A stretch of 64,000 bases of DNA from Hypomesus transpacificus (Eukaryota; Chordata; Actinopteri; Osmeriformes; Osmeridae). This document shows, piece after piece, positions 1 through 10,342 of this stretch. The DNA lies in NCBI RefSeq assembly GCF_021917145.1, contig NC_061072.1, positions 9,744,805-9,808,804 of the forward strand, read 5' to 3'. The translations under genes and the position numbers were made by a program. Under the pieces are notes generated by a model. It worked only from the letters and a program-made list of their open reading frames with translations. It was not told where the DNA came from and did no database searches. How positions within the stretch are numbered: the stretch's first letter is position 1; each line of letters opens with the position of its first letter.

Positions 1-43
1 TAATAGCTGTTGAGTCATAACTTCTCCCTTCTCTAATTGGCCT

Positions 44-352
44 TCAACAATTCACAAACATGCCCATTTTGGTCAACATAGAGACCCTGCAAAAATGACT
101 CTGTAAGTGAGATGACAACTTGTCAGGAAAGTATTTTTTTCTGCAGTTAGGGCAAACTTTTACCTTTCTCAATAGGAGAGAGCTGCAGGGCATCTCGTTA
201 TGACCTCCAATGGGACAGCTCATTTTTCCAAATATAGTCCCTGTCAGGTGCACATATGTCACACAGTCCCATGTCACCACAGCCACATCAACTGTAATCC
301 ATGCTGTGGATTCTTGGGAGTTTTGAGCTGCTGAGAGCTTAATATCTTCCAT
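44..352 (-). CDS. Unrecognised 102-codon ORF, possible exon with zinc-finger-like Cys/His spacing
   Basis: This is an open frame with an ATG at 352. Near its C-terminus it has the spacing CPNC, then 11 residues, then HLQSH, which is close to a C2H2 zinc finger (normally 12 residues between Cys and His). I do not recognise the protein and see no partner exons nearby. It could be one exon of a minus-strand gene that continues beyond the left edge, a transposon remnant, or chance. The finger-like spacing is the only positive evidence. Confidence 0.22.
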   Translation of the reverse strand: MEDIKLSAAQNSQESTAWITVDVAVVTWDCVTYVHLTGTIFGKMSCPIGGHNEMPCSSLLLRKVKVCPNCRKKYFPDKLSSHLQSHFCRVSMLTKMGMFVNC

Positions 353-3300
353 TACTTGCCACTAAGATGACAAGCAATGGGGCTCACGTATTTCCTGTAA
401 AGCAGCTTAATATTTACTGATAATAGCTGAACTAATTTATAGACATTTTGGCGCCATGCATCCCTTCATGATCAACTGAATGACACAGGCAACATTTACC
501 TCACAGAAACAAGATCGCTACCGTTGCTTCTCTTTCAAAACGACAAGCTCAGTAAACATAATATTGGTTGCACCTTCACACAGCACTCATCAGAGACCTT
601 TAACCACATATTGAACATATGTATTCAGAGGGAGAGTGTCCATTACCAGCTAACAGACAAACAAGTATCACAACAAGTCTATCTCTGTAGACTGCACCAA
701 ACACACCAAGCCAGCTTTTACCTTTGTGCAGTGTCAGCACTCCTGAAGCAGATGCGGGTGAGGGTTTAAAGCATTGAGGCTCAAGCAGCCTTACGCCGTA
801 TAAACAAAGCCCGTCATCTCGAATCATGGATACTGTTCTATTTCAAACAAATAACATTAAGACAATCAAATTACAGGATTATCTTGATCGCATCCAGCGC
901 CACTGAAATGTCGTCCAATCCACAGTCCCCTCCACTGTAGGTTCGAGTTTCAAGCCTGTTAGCCATTTGTAACAAGTACAAACACAGGTACAAAGGAATT
1001 ATTTTGTTCTTCTCCTCATGACAATCCCTAGTGGCCTTAAACCTTAAAATAAACACTGTAAGTCCTAACCCCGAATGAGCTGCTTTACTTATCAACAATA
1101 GGTCAGGTAAGAATTGTAAAAGTGCAAAGACTAACAATGTCAATGTTGTTGAACAGACTTTAGGGAATCTTTGGTAAGTGTTCTTACTACACCCATGTAA
1201 AGCAGTACATTGATATTGTACAGTGCTTGAATGTTTACACTAAAGGCCTCAATTTAAGTTGTAAATCTATTGGACATCAATTACGGCTATTGTGCAGAAC
1301 TCTAAACAGGATACTGGAACTATCAAACAGCAGGCTAAATCAATTACTGGCAATAAAATGTGACTCGACAAGCATCTAATACATGCCAAGACTGCAACTG
1401 GAAACTCCTCACTCATCTGCCCCCTCTGGCCAACACAAGGCCCATTCAAAACAGCAAGAGGAGACATTTCAGCAGTAACAAGAAAAAACAGTGGCTCTTT
1501 AACAGGTCTGAGTTCCATTAAACACCAAGGATCCAGTCCACTGGCAGGCTTTCTGTCTGCAGCAGAGCCAAAAGAGACCCGCAGATTGTACGAGCAGACC
1601 CTCATTATGGGAGAACACAGCAGGGTAGTAAAAGCTAATGTTTGCCACCATCGCACACACTAACGTTCTATACATGGTAGAACTAACCAGGCTCATGCCA
1701 ATACATCCACCCCCAAACACACCCCCTCAAAACCATATTCGGTGGACTGCGAGCACTTGGTAATGAAAGTCCTGGAAACCAACATTTTGTTCTTCTCAAA
1801 ATAGAATCATCATACATGTGCAAAACCAGACACATTTGACAAATTCCACTTGTTTATCAAGGTACCTGTCATGGGATAAACATGATTGCCCATGGAATTA
1901 TATCAAAGACAACAATCAAGCCAAACCTGAAAGTAACTGATGAAAAAGACACGGGCTAGTGCTTAGTGAGGGTGATGAGAGCCGAGATCAAACTGGGAAG
2001 ACTCAAAACCTTAACGTGGGAGGAAGACAAAATAATCTATTCAGTCTAATCAATCAGGTCAAGTTTTTTTCCGACTCCACTAAAACCTTAGGACAAGGAG
2101 GTCGGCAGGCAATCATTAACACAGTCACAATAGGAATCGATCAGGTCCTGGCCACGATTAGTGCAGACCACTTCAACAATACATTATGAAGCCTTTGCTG
2201 TGGTCCCACTTGAAAACTGTTTCGTTCCCCAGTTGTCTGTCAGCAAATCAGAACTTCAATACCTGACAAGCTCATTAGAGAACATACTAAGGTGTAACTC
2301 CAAACCCTGCTGTTAACCCTTACACTAAAAATGTGTGATTCATTGACAACCAGACTGTAATTGATTCAGCATTGTTGTACTTTAGCCTGAAGGGTGAAGC
2401 AATATAATTATAGAGTGTAAGTATACACATGCAGTTTGTCTTCATTTATTTTTTATAATCTGGTTGAATTGATAACACCGATGTCTCCTTGCACAACTGC
2501 GTTCAATACTAGAGAGGGGTCAACTGAGCTGCTGTAGTGTTGCTGGAGCAATATATTCCTTTAGGGAAATGTAGAGGTAAGCAGAAATGCAAAGGTGATG
2601 TGTGTGTGTGTGCGCGTTAGTAAATGCATGCATGTGTGTGTACCTGTGAGTGTGTGTGTTGGTGTTTCAGCCTGTCCGTTTGGTTGTTGATCGGTCTGCG
2701 CTGCAACAGGAGCACAGTCTACCTGTATCATCCTGTCACTAAGCTAGTCTAACAGACAGACAGAGGTGCGCTGAGACTAGGACCCGGGGGGGGGAAGCAA
2801 AAGATACTACAGACTTGTAACAAATGAAGACAAACTACTTCCAGCTGCCCTTGGCTTGAGGAGAGAGGTCTGCTCTCATGCTGGGGAGACATGGCAGGAG
2901 TCCTATAGTGGTCATGGACCCTATTAGCTACAGGAGCTGCAGAGGCTGCAGCAGCAATGCATCATAATCACCATGCATCCTCATACATAAGTGCATTCAC
3001 CTTTGTCCTCACCACCCGATAAAGTGAACACTGACCACTCTCAAATCTTTTGGAAAGCAAATAGTAGTTGGGCTCAAATTTCACTCGGTCTCATGTTAGG
3101 CACAACTCTATAACTGCATTTCCAAGCATTCAGTAGAAGGCATACATGTCATATCCATGTAGGGGATGATAATTGATAGAACAATGGCTTTGGGGACTTT
3201 TGTTCTCATGCCTGTCTCCTTGACTTGACATGAACGATTAACATGTTAAATTGTCTTGACAAATAGATGGCATCAGATAAAATGTAACTCGATACTGTGT

Positions 3301-4639
3301 ATCCCAGCCAATGTGTTCAGCATGTGGTACAGTGTAGATAAGACCATGACAATCGTAAATCTTGAAATAAAAAGTGAAATTTACCTGAAGGCATTATTAC
3401 AAAAATGTAAGTTCTTCATCCATAAACTTCATTCATGCACTTCCTTAGCAGAAGTGTTTATATGTTCCCTTTGTCTTCGTATTGAGACTGAAAGGCCCAG
3501 AATAGGTACAGGACAGATAAAGCCATCAAATTCTTCTCACGTAGGCAGCTCACATTTCTGAAGCTTATCTAGTCATTTATATCCAACCTTTCCAAAAACA
3601 TACAGCCATTCGGGTAAACAAGCATAAAACTAATATAATAATATAATAAAAATGACCAGACTGTTTATAAAGATCTACATCATCGCACACCTAATGACCT
3701 TTTTAGAGGTTGCGAAGGCCACAGGTAGATAAGTGTGGATGGGAATGTATTTTCAGTGGTGCAGTGAACTGACAAGTTATTTCTCCCTTCAGTCACATTG
3801 GTCACATGTCGGGTGTCCGGGCTACCACTCAAACAGTAACTCCTGTAAAACAGGCAAAGGAACCTGACCATGTTTTGTGCTAGCTTGTATATAAGACATG
3901 CGTGTCACCTACCGAATAATATCGTTGTAGAAGTAAACTGTATCCGTTTGGCTGCATGTGTCTACTGATAATGATCAAATGTGATACACCGGCGGGTAGC
4001 CTACTGCAGGCAACGCTGATGTTACCACTGCAGTCCGCATACAGTACATAAACGGCTTCTTCATGCTCCGACTCTGCTGGTAGTTAATGTCATGTAGACA
4101 GGCATTTTCCTACCTGATGCGAGGGACTGAGTCTGTGGTTCTGAAAGAGACAGCTCCACTGCGCCCTCAGTGTAGCCTATTTTATGAGAGATGCCGAGAA
4201 GACGTTTACTGCACCTCAACACGATCTTAGCGTTCGGACATCACAACATAGAGCACGCTCTCACCCTCCCCACCGGCGCGAGCATGCCCAGTCCCTGCGT
4301 CCCTATAGCAGTTAGCTAGCAGTTATTTATTTCAGGTAAGAAGTTATTCCGACAATAAGTAATCAACTGGCATTTAACACTGGCAGTGTTTCTTTCAACT
4401 TTATGCTGCATCACTAATGACAAAAGTACGGCTATCTGCCAACCCTCTCCTGTTGTGCCTCGTACAGGTTTTATAATATTAGCTCTAATGACTGGTAGCT
4501 CTAAATTCCTAACACTTCATCATAATGATTTCAAAGTCAACTTAAATATTTTTAAGCTTTTATGTTGACGATGATTTTGCGATGGAATTGTAAGTGTAAA
4601 TCGAGCATCAGGCCATGGGCCAGTAGAAGTGAACGGGGT
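353..4639. other. Stretch without a recognised gene; possible minus-strand noncoding first exon near 4112-4290
   Basis: Short AT-rich frames only; none resembles a protein that I know. A TG-rich microsatellite lies at about 2599-2660 and a G run at 2787-2794. A GC- and CpG-richer patch lies at about 4010-4320. Read on the minus strand it ends in CAG followed by GTAGG at about 4112, which would suit the donor of an untranslated first exon of a gene reaching left out of the window. That is inference from a single splice consensus. Confidence 0.3.
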
Positions 4640-4732
4640 TACCAAGGTGAAGTTAGTTTCATATTCGACATTCAACATTCGTCTCACATTGGGCAAAAGC
4701 TAGTTTACAGCGTCGCGTAAGGGACCGCGGGT
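4640..4732 (+). repeat. Left terminal inverted repeat of the 3.2-kb segment
   Basis: Reverse complement of 7791-7873, with an extra ~11 bp. When translated in opposite orientations the two ends give the similar peptides RSLTRRCKLAFAQCETNV and RSLTRRCKVAFSECETNV, which shows how close they are. This does not mean they are coding. Confidence 0.75.
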
Positions 4733-4739
4733 TTATACC

Positions 4740-5560
4740 CATACAATTTTGAAATATTATGACTTTTATGATATTTCTATGAATACAAAACCTCAAATGG
4801 ACACCTGAGTATTCTAACAATGTCTGGTATACTTCCACAACCTTTACATTTTCAATTAAGTTTAAAAAAAACGATAGGAAATTGCTCATCTCTGAAATAG
4901 CATGAAATCGTCGTTAATCTTAATAACTTTTTCAAATTTGCACTGAAAAATGAAAAATATGCACCAGCTTTTTCTAATAATATCTGGCCTACTTCCACAT
5001 CCTTTACTTTTTCATTTAAATTTTAAACAAACCAGTCAATTTTAGATTTTTTATCACAATTTTGAAAAAGTTATATAGCGAGGATTTCATGCTATTTCAG
5101 AGATGAGAGATTTTATATTTATTTCTATTAAATGTAATTGAAAAAGCAAAGGATGTGGAAGTACGCCACACATCATTAGAATAATCTGGTGTGATTTGAG
5201 ATTTTTCAGTACGAATTGAAAAAATTACTACATTTAGTGAGGATTTCATGCTATTTCAGAGATTAGCAATTTATTAGCATTTTGTTAAAAACTTTATTGA
5301 AAAGGTAAAGTGTGTGGAAGTAGGACAGACATTATTAGAATAATCTGGTGCATATTTGAGATTTGTCAGTACAATTTTGAAAAAGTTATTTAATTTAGCG
5401 AGGATTTCATGCTATTTCAGAGATTTGCGATTTTATATCATTTTGAATAAAACTTAATTGAAAAAGTAAAGGGTGTGGATGTAGGCCAGACATTATTAGA
5501 ATAATATGGTAACAGTTTTAGGTTTTATATCCATATAAATAAAATGAAACATATACATAT
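4740..5560. repeat. Inverted array of ~155-bp AT-rich units
   Basis: The core AGGATTTCATGCTATTTCAG occurs in plus orientation near 5083, 5238 and 5400 (spacing 155-162 bp) and in reverse orientation near 4895. A second marker, TGTGGAAGTA or its variants, followed by CAGACATTATTAGAATAAT, recurs on the right arm. Its complement occurs on the left arm near 4800-4840 and 4980-5010. The centre of symmetry is near 5040. The whole could fold into a long imperfect hairpin. Confidence 0.7.
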
Positions 5561-5740
5561 TCTAAATTGTACGGCAGGATTGCCAACTCTCAGGGGGCAA
5601 GATCTCAGAGATCTTATGATCTCTGGATCCATCTTCCAGCTCATGCTAAAGTGTCAGAGTCAGTCTTAACATTTTAACATAAAGATGTGTGTATAAAGGA
5701 CTATACACAGCAGTATCCTGTTTCGGCTTGTTCTGCCCAC

Positions 5741-6023
5741 CCCTGGTATCGGGAACTTGTTAGCCTGTTAGCTGGTAGCTGTGTCCCCCCTGGTATTGGT
5801 AACTTGTTAGCCTGTTAGCTGGTAGCTGTGTGTCCCCTGGTATTGGTAACTTGTTAGCCTGTTAGCTGGTAGCTGTGTGTCCCCTGGTATTGGTAACGTG
5901 TTAGCCTGTTAGCTGGTAGCTGTGTGTCCCCTGGTATTGGGAACTTGTTAGCCTGTTAGCTGGTAGCTGTGTGTCCCCTGGTATTGGGAACTTGTTAGCC
6001 TGTTAGCTGGTAGCTGTGTCCCC
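5741..6023. repeat. 47-bp minisatellite, six copies
   Basis: Six head-to-tail units contain CTTGTTAGCCTGTTAGCTGG and CCCCTGGTATTGG. They differ by single bases (GGTAACTTG, GGTAACGTG, GGGAACTTG). The last unit runs directly into the acceptor-like CCTGGAACAG of the Ig exon, so the array sits where upstream exons of that gene would be expected. Confidence 0.85.
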
Positions 6024-6857
6024 CCTGGAACAGCCTATGTGCCTCCTTCAAGGCTCATCGAAGGAGGGACCACAGTGTTCAGGGACCACAGCTTCACCAT
6101 CACCTGCTCCATCCAGCCACAGTACCAAGGAGGCTCCTTCCACCTCACCTTCACTGGCTCCAACACAACCCTGACACACACCCTCACAGCTGTGCCAACT
6201 TCCTGTTTCCTGCTGCAGACCACGCCCACCAAAGCAACTACAGCTGTGTTTATGAAGTCTATGTTTTCTCTCATAACTTCACCTCTGAGAGAGAGCTCCT
6301 CTCTCTCACTGTTGCAGGTAAGTAAGAAAAGATTTTCACAACCACAACCTGCAACGTTTTAGTCTGTCTTAAGGGTTATTCACACTTTTTTGGATAATAG
6401 TTGTGGTTGGTTTTAAGTGAATTTAACTGTCAGTCATATGAGTCCTGTGGTGATCTGGGGATAACCCCAGAATGTGTCAATAGCAGTCACCGAGGTTACT
6501 GTTCATCTCCACACACTAAAAACAAGTGGCTGCACTTTAGATTGTACATGGAAGGTACAGGGTGTGTCTGTTCCTTGGTAGTTGAGCTGATCTGATTATT
6601 ATTTATCCCTTTATTTGCTGTGTTTCTGTTCCAGCCAATCCTCTGCCAGCTTTCATCATCAGAGTGGTGGTGGTGTTGCTGACTCTTCTGATGTCCAACA
6701 CTGCCCTCTATCTGTACTTTAAGGTACTGTAGTTTGTTCGCAAGGGAAAATATTCCTTCCTCCCCCTTTTCCTGACTCTGTTGTGTCTCTCCAGACTACC
6801 AGGAAGCCTGCAGAGAGGGGGAGCATGCAGCATGGTCTCCCTGCATTCCAGTGCTGA
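6020..6857 (+). pseudogene. 3' fragment of an Ig-domain transmembrane receptor gene, frameshifted
   Basis: Three exon-like blocks remain. 6020-6317 encodes an Ig-like domain: it begins EGGTTVFRDHSFTITCSIQP and, after a frame change near 6196, continues in another frame with the canonical SNYSCVYEVYVFS ending. 6635-6723 encodes a transmembrane stretch (FIIRVVVVLLTLLM). 6795-6857 encodes a short cytoplasmic tail ending in TGA. The splice sites are intact (GCAG/GTAAGT, TTCCAG, AAG/GTACTG, CTCCAG) with matching phases, and an AATAAA lies at 7059. The sequence resembles the single-Ig cell-surface receptor genes abundant in fish immune gene families, but I cannot name a member. No signal peptide or further Ig exon is visible upstream, only repeats. 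The frameshift and the missing 5' end make it a pseudogene fragment; a sequencing error at the shift would not restore the 5' part. Confidence 0.65.
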
Positions 6858-7058
6858 AGTTGGACCAGGAGAGGAGAGAGCAGCCCAGAGGATGGAGCAG
6901 AAGGAGAGTGCTGTCTAGATGCTGATCTGAGGTCGGTCATGGAGTCCCTGCTAATGGTGACTGACAGCACTGAGTGAAGCTAGTCCGATCCTGGATCTGC
7001 TAGCGTTACCGTAAAAAAAAAAAAGTTCAAATTCCTTAATTTTTACTCTTATTTTATG

Positions 7059-7064
7059 AATAAA
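7059..7064 (+). other. Polyadenylation signal of the Ig-receptor fragment
   Basis: AATAAA about 200 nt after the TGA of the last Ig-fragment exon, in an AT-rich tail. It fits the original 3' end of the captured gene. Confidence 0.5.
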
Positions 7065-7790
7065 GCTTGTTTTGTTTTGTAAAACTTTTTCTTTACTTAT
7101 CAACGCATTTTAATGTGATAACAGGTCATTTTGTGATGATTGTTTTTATTGTAAAAACTTCTTTTTATCGCAATTGTCATGGCAACAGCAGTTGAGTGTT
7201 TAATACTTCATTTTTTGTACCTTGCTGATATTTTTCTTCTCCTACGTTTTTTTTTTCGTTGTTGTTTTAATAGGAATACAATTTTCGCTTTTCGGTTCTG
7301 AGTAAGATTACGAGGGTTGGTGTGTTAAGAGGGCAAATAGTTATGAGCATTTGAATTTGTTCTCCTGGACTCCTGACAATTTTAATAAATAAAGTTCAAA
7401 TGAAGAACTAGTCAGTGTTTAGAGTTCATTTACTCACCAGTTGCCTTGGAGACTCCTGTTGAGCTGTGCTGTGAAGATGTTGTAGTCCAGCATTTATCTT
7501 TTTCGTGCTAGTGTTTGTGAAACTGTTTATCTTCACCTGCATAGAAAAATAAGACACTTTGTTTTTCTTTCTTTTTTTCATCCTTTTTTTTGTTACTCTT
7601 TTTTTGTGTAGGCCTATTGAAATTCGTTATTTTTATGAACAGGACGAGAGGGGGGGGGGGGGGTGCAAACACACGTGAAATGTCGTCTGGAGGGGGGATG
7701 CTTTGTACGCAGCAACATTTTGGTTGGCCCCACCAAATGTCACTCCAAGATTTTTTTTGAAAAGTTGGCAGCCCTGGAACGGTTAGTTTT

Positions 7791-7873
7791 CACCCGGTCC
7801 CTCACGCGACGCTGCAAAGTAGCGTTTTCCGAATGTGAGACGAATGTTGTATGAAACTAACTTCACCTCGGTA
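7791..7873 (-). repeat. Right terminal inverted repeat of the 3.2-kb segment
   Basis: Reverse complement of the left end (4640-4732). It starts at ACCCGGTCCCTCACGCGACG and ends at ACTTCACCTCGGTA, with an ~11-bp deletion relative to the left copy. Confidence 0.75.
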
Positions 7874-8849
7874 GAGAATTACGTTACTTGTTGGCCGAAG
7901 AGGGTGAGTGGAAGTAGACCAAAGGGCAGTGAGAGTCCACTTTCCTCACATAGCCTACTCGCAGCAGAGGCACTGGCCTAACGCCTGGAAGATGGCACAC
8001 CACGATGCCTTGTTCTCACTTTCACAGCCTGTTTTTCACTTGGACGTCAAACAGACCATTGTGCATTATTCCATGGGAACTCTTCTGTGAGCTGTGCTTA
8101 TATGGGATGGATTCTAATGAGAATGACATACGTGACACACCTCTGTTTTCAAATTTAGAGCGAACTCATATGCATTTGGAGCACGCATTGTTAGTGTTGG
8201 ATTTCCATAAGAGTTGCAATATTTTACTGATTCATCATAGGATGTATCCGTATCTAATAAATCACTTCAGTGTTTTGTCCAGAAGAGGGTGCCATTGTCA
8301 TACGAGTGATTTTGCTGGGCTTGTGGGCTGCTTTTATTGATGGGCTCATATGATTGCGAACGAGGTCTACAGGCATTATGTTGACGGGGTAAAATATATC
8401 CTGAGCAATAAACTTAATCTTCTTGTGGTTTGAATACGTTTGGATCCCGTGAATGTGCCTAAGTGTAAAATGACGTTAACTCAGCGTTCATTGAAGTCCT
8501 CTTAGATTTTGTTAAATTCTGGAATTGAGGTCCCGTTAAAATGCGGCATAGACTACACAGAATTGTGGCACAAATGTGTGTTATTTATGTGATTGTAAGC
8601 ATAGGCTATCTAAAACTCAAAATGGAATAGAAATGTAGCTGACCCTAAAACCTGCCGAAATCATGCAGATTGCAGAACGATTGAAGATCCACGCGCACAG
8701 AAGCTGATCACTGCTACGTAAGAAACTCGTTGCCCTTTTGCACACAATCAGAGAGCAATATAAACGATGTTGCTTAATCGTAGACTTCGTAGAATTGCCT
8801 ACCACTGGAACTAACCTATGACGTAATTTTTAAATATTGCATCGTCAAG
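7874..8849. other. Intergenic stretch, nothing recognised
   Basis: Short frames only; no splice structure or protein that I can identify. It separates two transposon-like elements and may itself be old repeat sequence. Confidence 0.4.
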
Positions 8850-8851
8850 TA

Positions 8852-9833
8852 GGGGAGACCGGGGTTGGTTGGCACACTTTTCACTGACTGCCATATTTCT
8901 CTGGCATCATTTATGATAGAATATTCTAACCAGCAGCAAATGAAACGTTATGGTCTAAGCCATAATTAAATATGTTTACAAGTACACAAATATTTGTTTT
9001 AAATGTGGTGATTTGAGATTTAAATCATGTTGTGCATTTGTGCCAACCAGCCCCATCACGGGGTTGGTTGGCACACAATATGGGGTTGGTTGGCACAATG
9101 TTAAAATGCTATAGTTACACAAAATGAAGCAAGCAATAGAAACAATTTGAACATTTAATAAAAGAGTGTAACCAATTAATCATTCTATAACATGTTTTAT
9201 GCAATTTATTAGAAGGAATGTATGTATTAAACCTAAACCTATGCCTAATCCTCAGAATCAGGCAAAAAGACTGAAGAACGGAATGTTGACAACAACATTC
9301 TTATTAGACAACATTTAAAAGGTATAATAACCCCAACAGTAGCCTAACAGTAGCCCTCTTAGTAGCCCCTCTCCCCCATCAAACTTATAATACATGTTTT
9401 AGCACTTTTTGATTAAATTCCTATATCTTCAAAATCACTGTGCCAACCAACCCCGCTCCAATTTAACCCAATTTTGTGATTAAATTATGTTGGCTATCTA
9501 CCATCACTCATCACAAACTTTCAAATTTTAAATGAAAATGTAGCTGATTCCTATGTCTATTAACTACATGTAACATGTTTTAAATATCTTTAGCTGACAC
9601 AGTTTTATAATAAATTCAGTCCACAGACCACTTTTTTACTTTTGATACTATAAAAGTGAAATGTTACCCTCACCAAAACAGTTTGTGATTTTCAGATGTT
9701 TTAACATAGTAGATGAGTGCAGCTCGAGAAAACAAACATTTTGATGTTACAATTTTGTTTCTGTGACCTTCAAAACGACCCAAAAATGCTGTGTGCCAAC
9801 CAACCCCTGTAGCCAACCAACCCCGGTCTCCCC
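8852..9833. mobile_element. 982-bp non-autonomous DNA transposon with GGGGAGACCGGGG termini and TA duplication
   Basis: The left end reads GGGGAGACCGGGGTTGG and the right end is its complement (CCAACCCCGGTCTCCCC). Both are flanked by TA (8850-8851 and 9834-9835). The motif GGGGTTGGTTGGCACA or its complement recurs inside, near 9060, 9083, 9440 and 9790. There is no transposase frame. TA target duplication is typical of Tc1/mariner-type integration; family assignment beyond that is inference. Confidence 0.8.
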
Positions 9834-10342
9834 TAGTTCAGTCGACTGTATAGCCTATTTGTGCACACTTGTTCTTCAATGAAAGTCGACTGATATTGTA
9901 GGCATCAATAGACTGGATGACTGCTCAGTTAATTAGGCCTACAGTTCATTCACAGGATGTAGGGCAACTCAACACTTTGTAATTGTGTAGGGTGGGGCTC
10001 TTTTAACTATCCTCACATTTAAGGTAGACGAGCGATCAAAATATAATGAATCTGTAAACTATGACAACTATACACGCCCGATTGAAGCCCCGCCTCCTTT
10101 CCATGCTCTTTCAATCCGTGGGAGCTAGAGGACGTGCTCGCACAGACGCACACGGCTACTGTGCGTGAGAGACCGGGAAGTGCATATTCTACCGCATCCT
10201 CTCTTTACATCGAACTACAGGCTACAGAATTCGTGTGATATCTGAATAGGCAGATGATTGTAACGATTGGCAATTTTGTGTATTTTTTTACCAAAAATAT
10301 ATAGTGTAGGTGTATAACAGAAAAACAAAAATTGATACAATA

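Larger units (their letters stand above)
4640..7873. mobile_element. 3.2-kb segment bounded by imperfect terminal inverted repeats
   Basis: The left end (4640-4732) and the right end (7791-7873) are reverse complements over about 83-93 bp. They share the blocks AGGTGAAGTTAGTTTCAT and ATTCGTCTCACATT; the right copy lacks about 11 bp. The outer termini both read TACC then A or G then AGG. No transposase frame is present, so this would be a non-autonomous element or two solo ends. It encloses an inverted repeat array, a 47-bp minisatellite and a broken Ig/transmembrane gene. I see no clear target-site duplication, so single-unit mobility is inference. Confidence 0.55.

Noticed and set aside
7663-7854. 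Short ORF sharing a peptide with the minus-strand ORF at 4659-4889
   Set aside because: The similarity comes from the inverted terminal repeats, not from related proteins.
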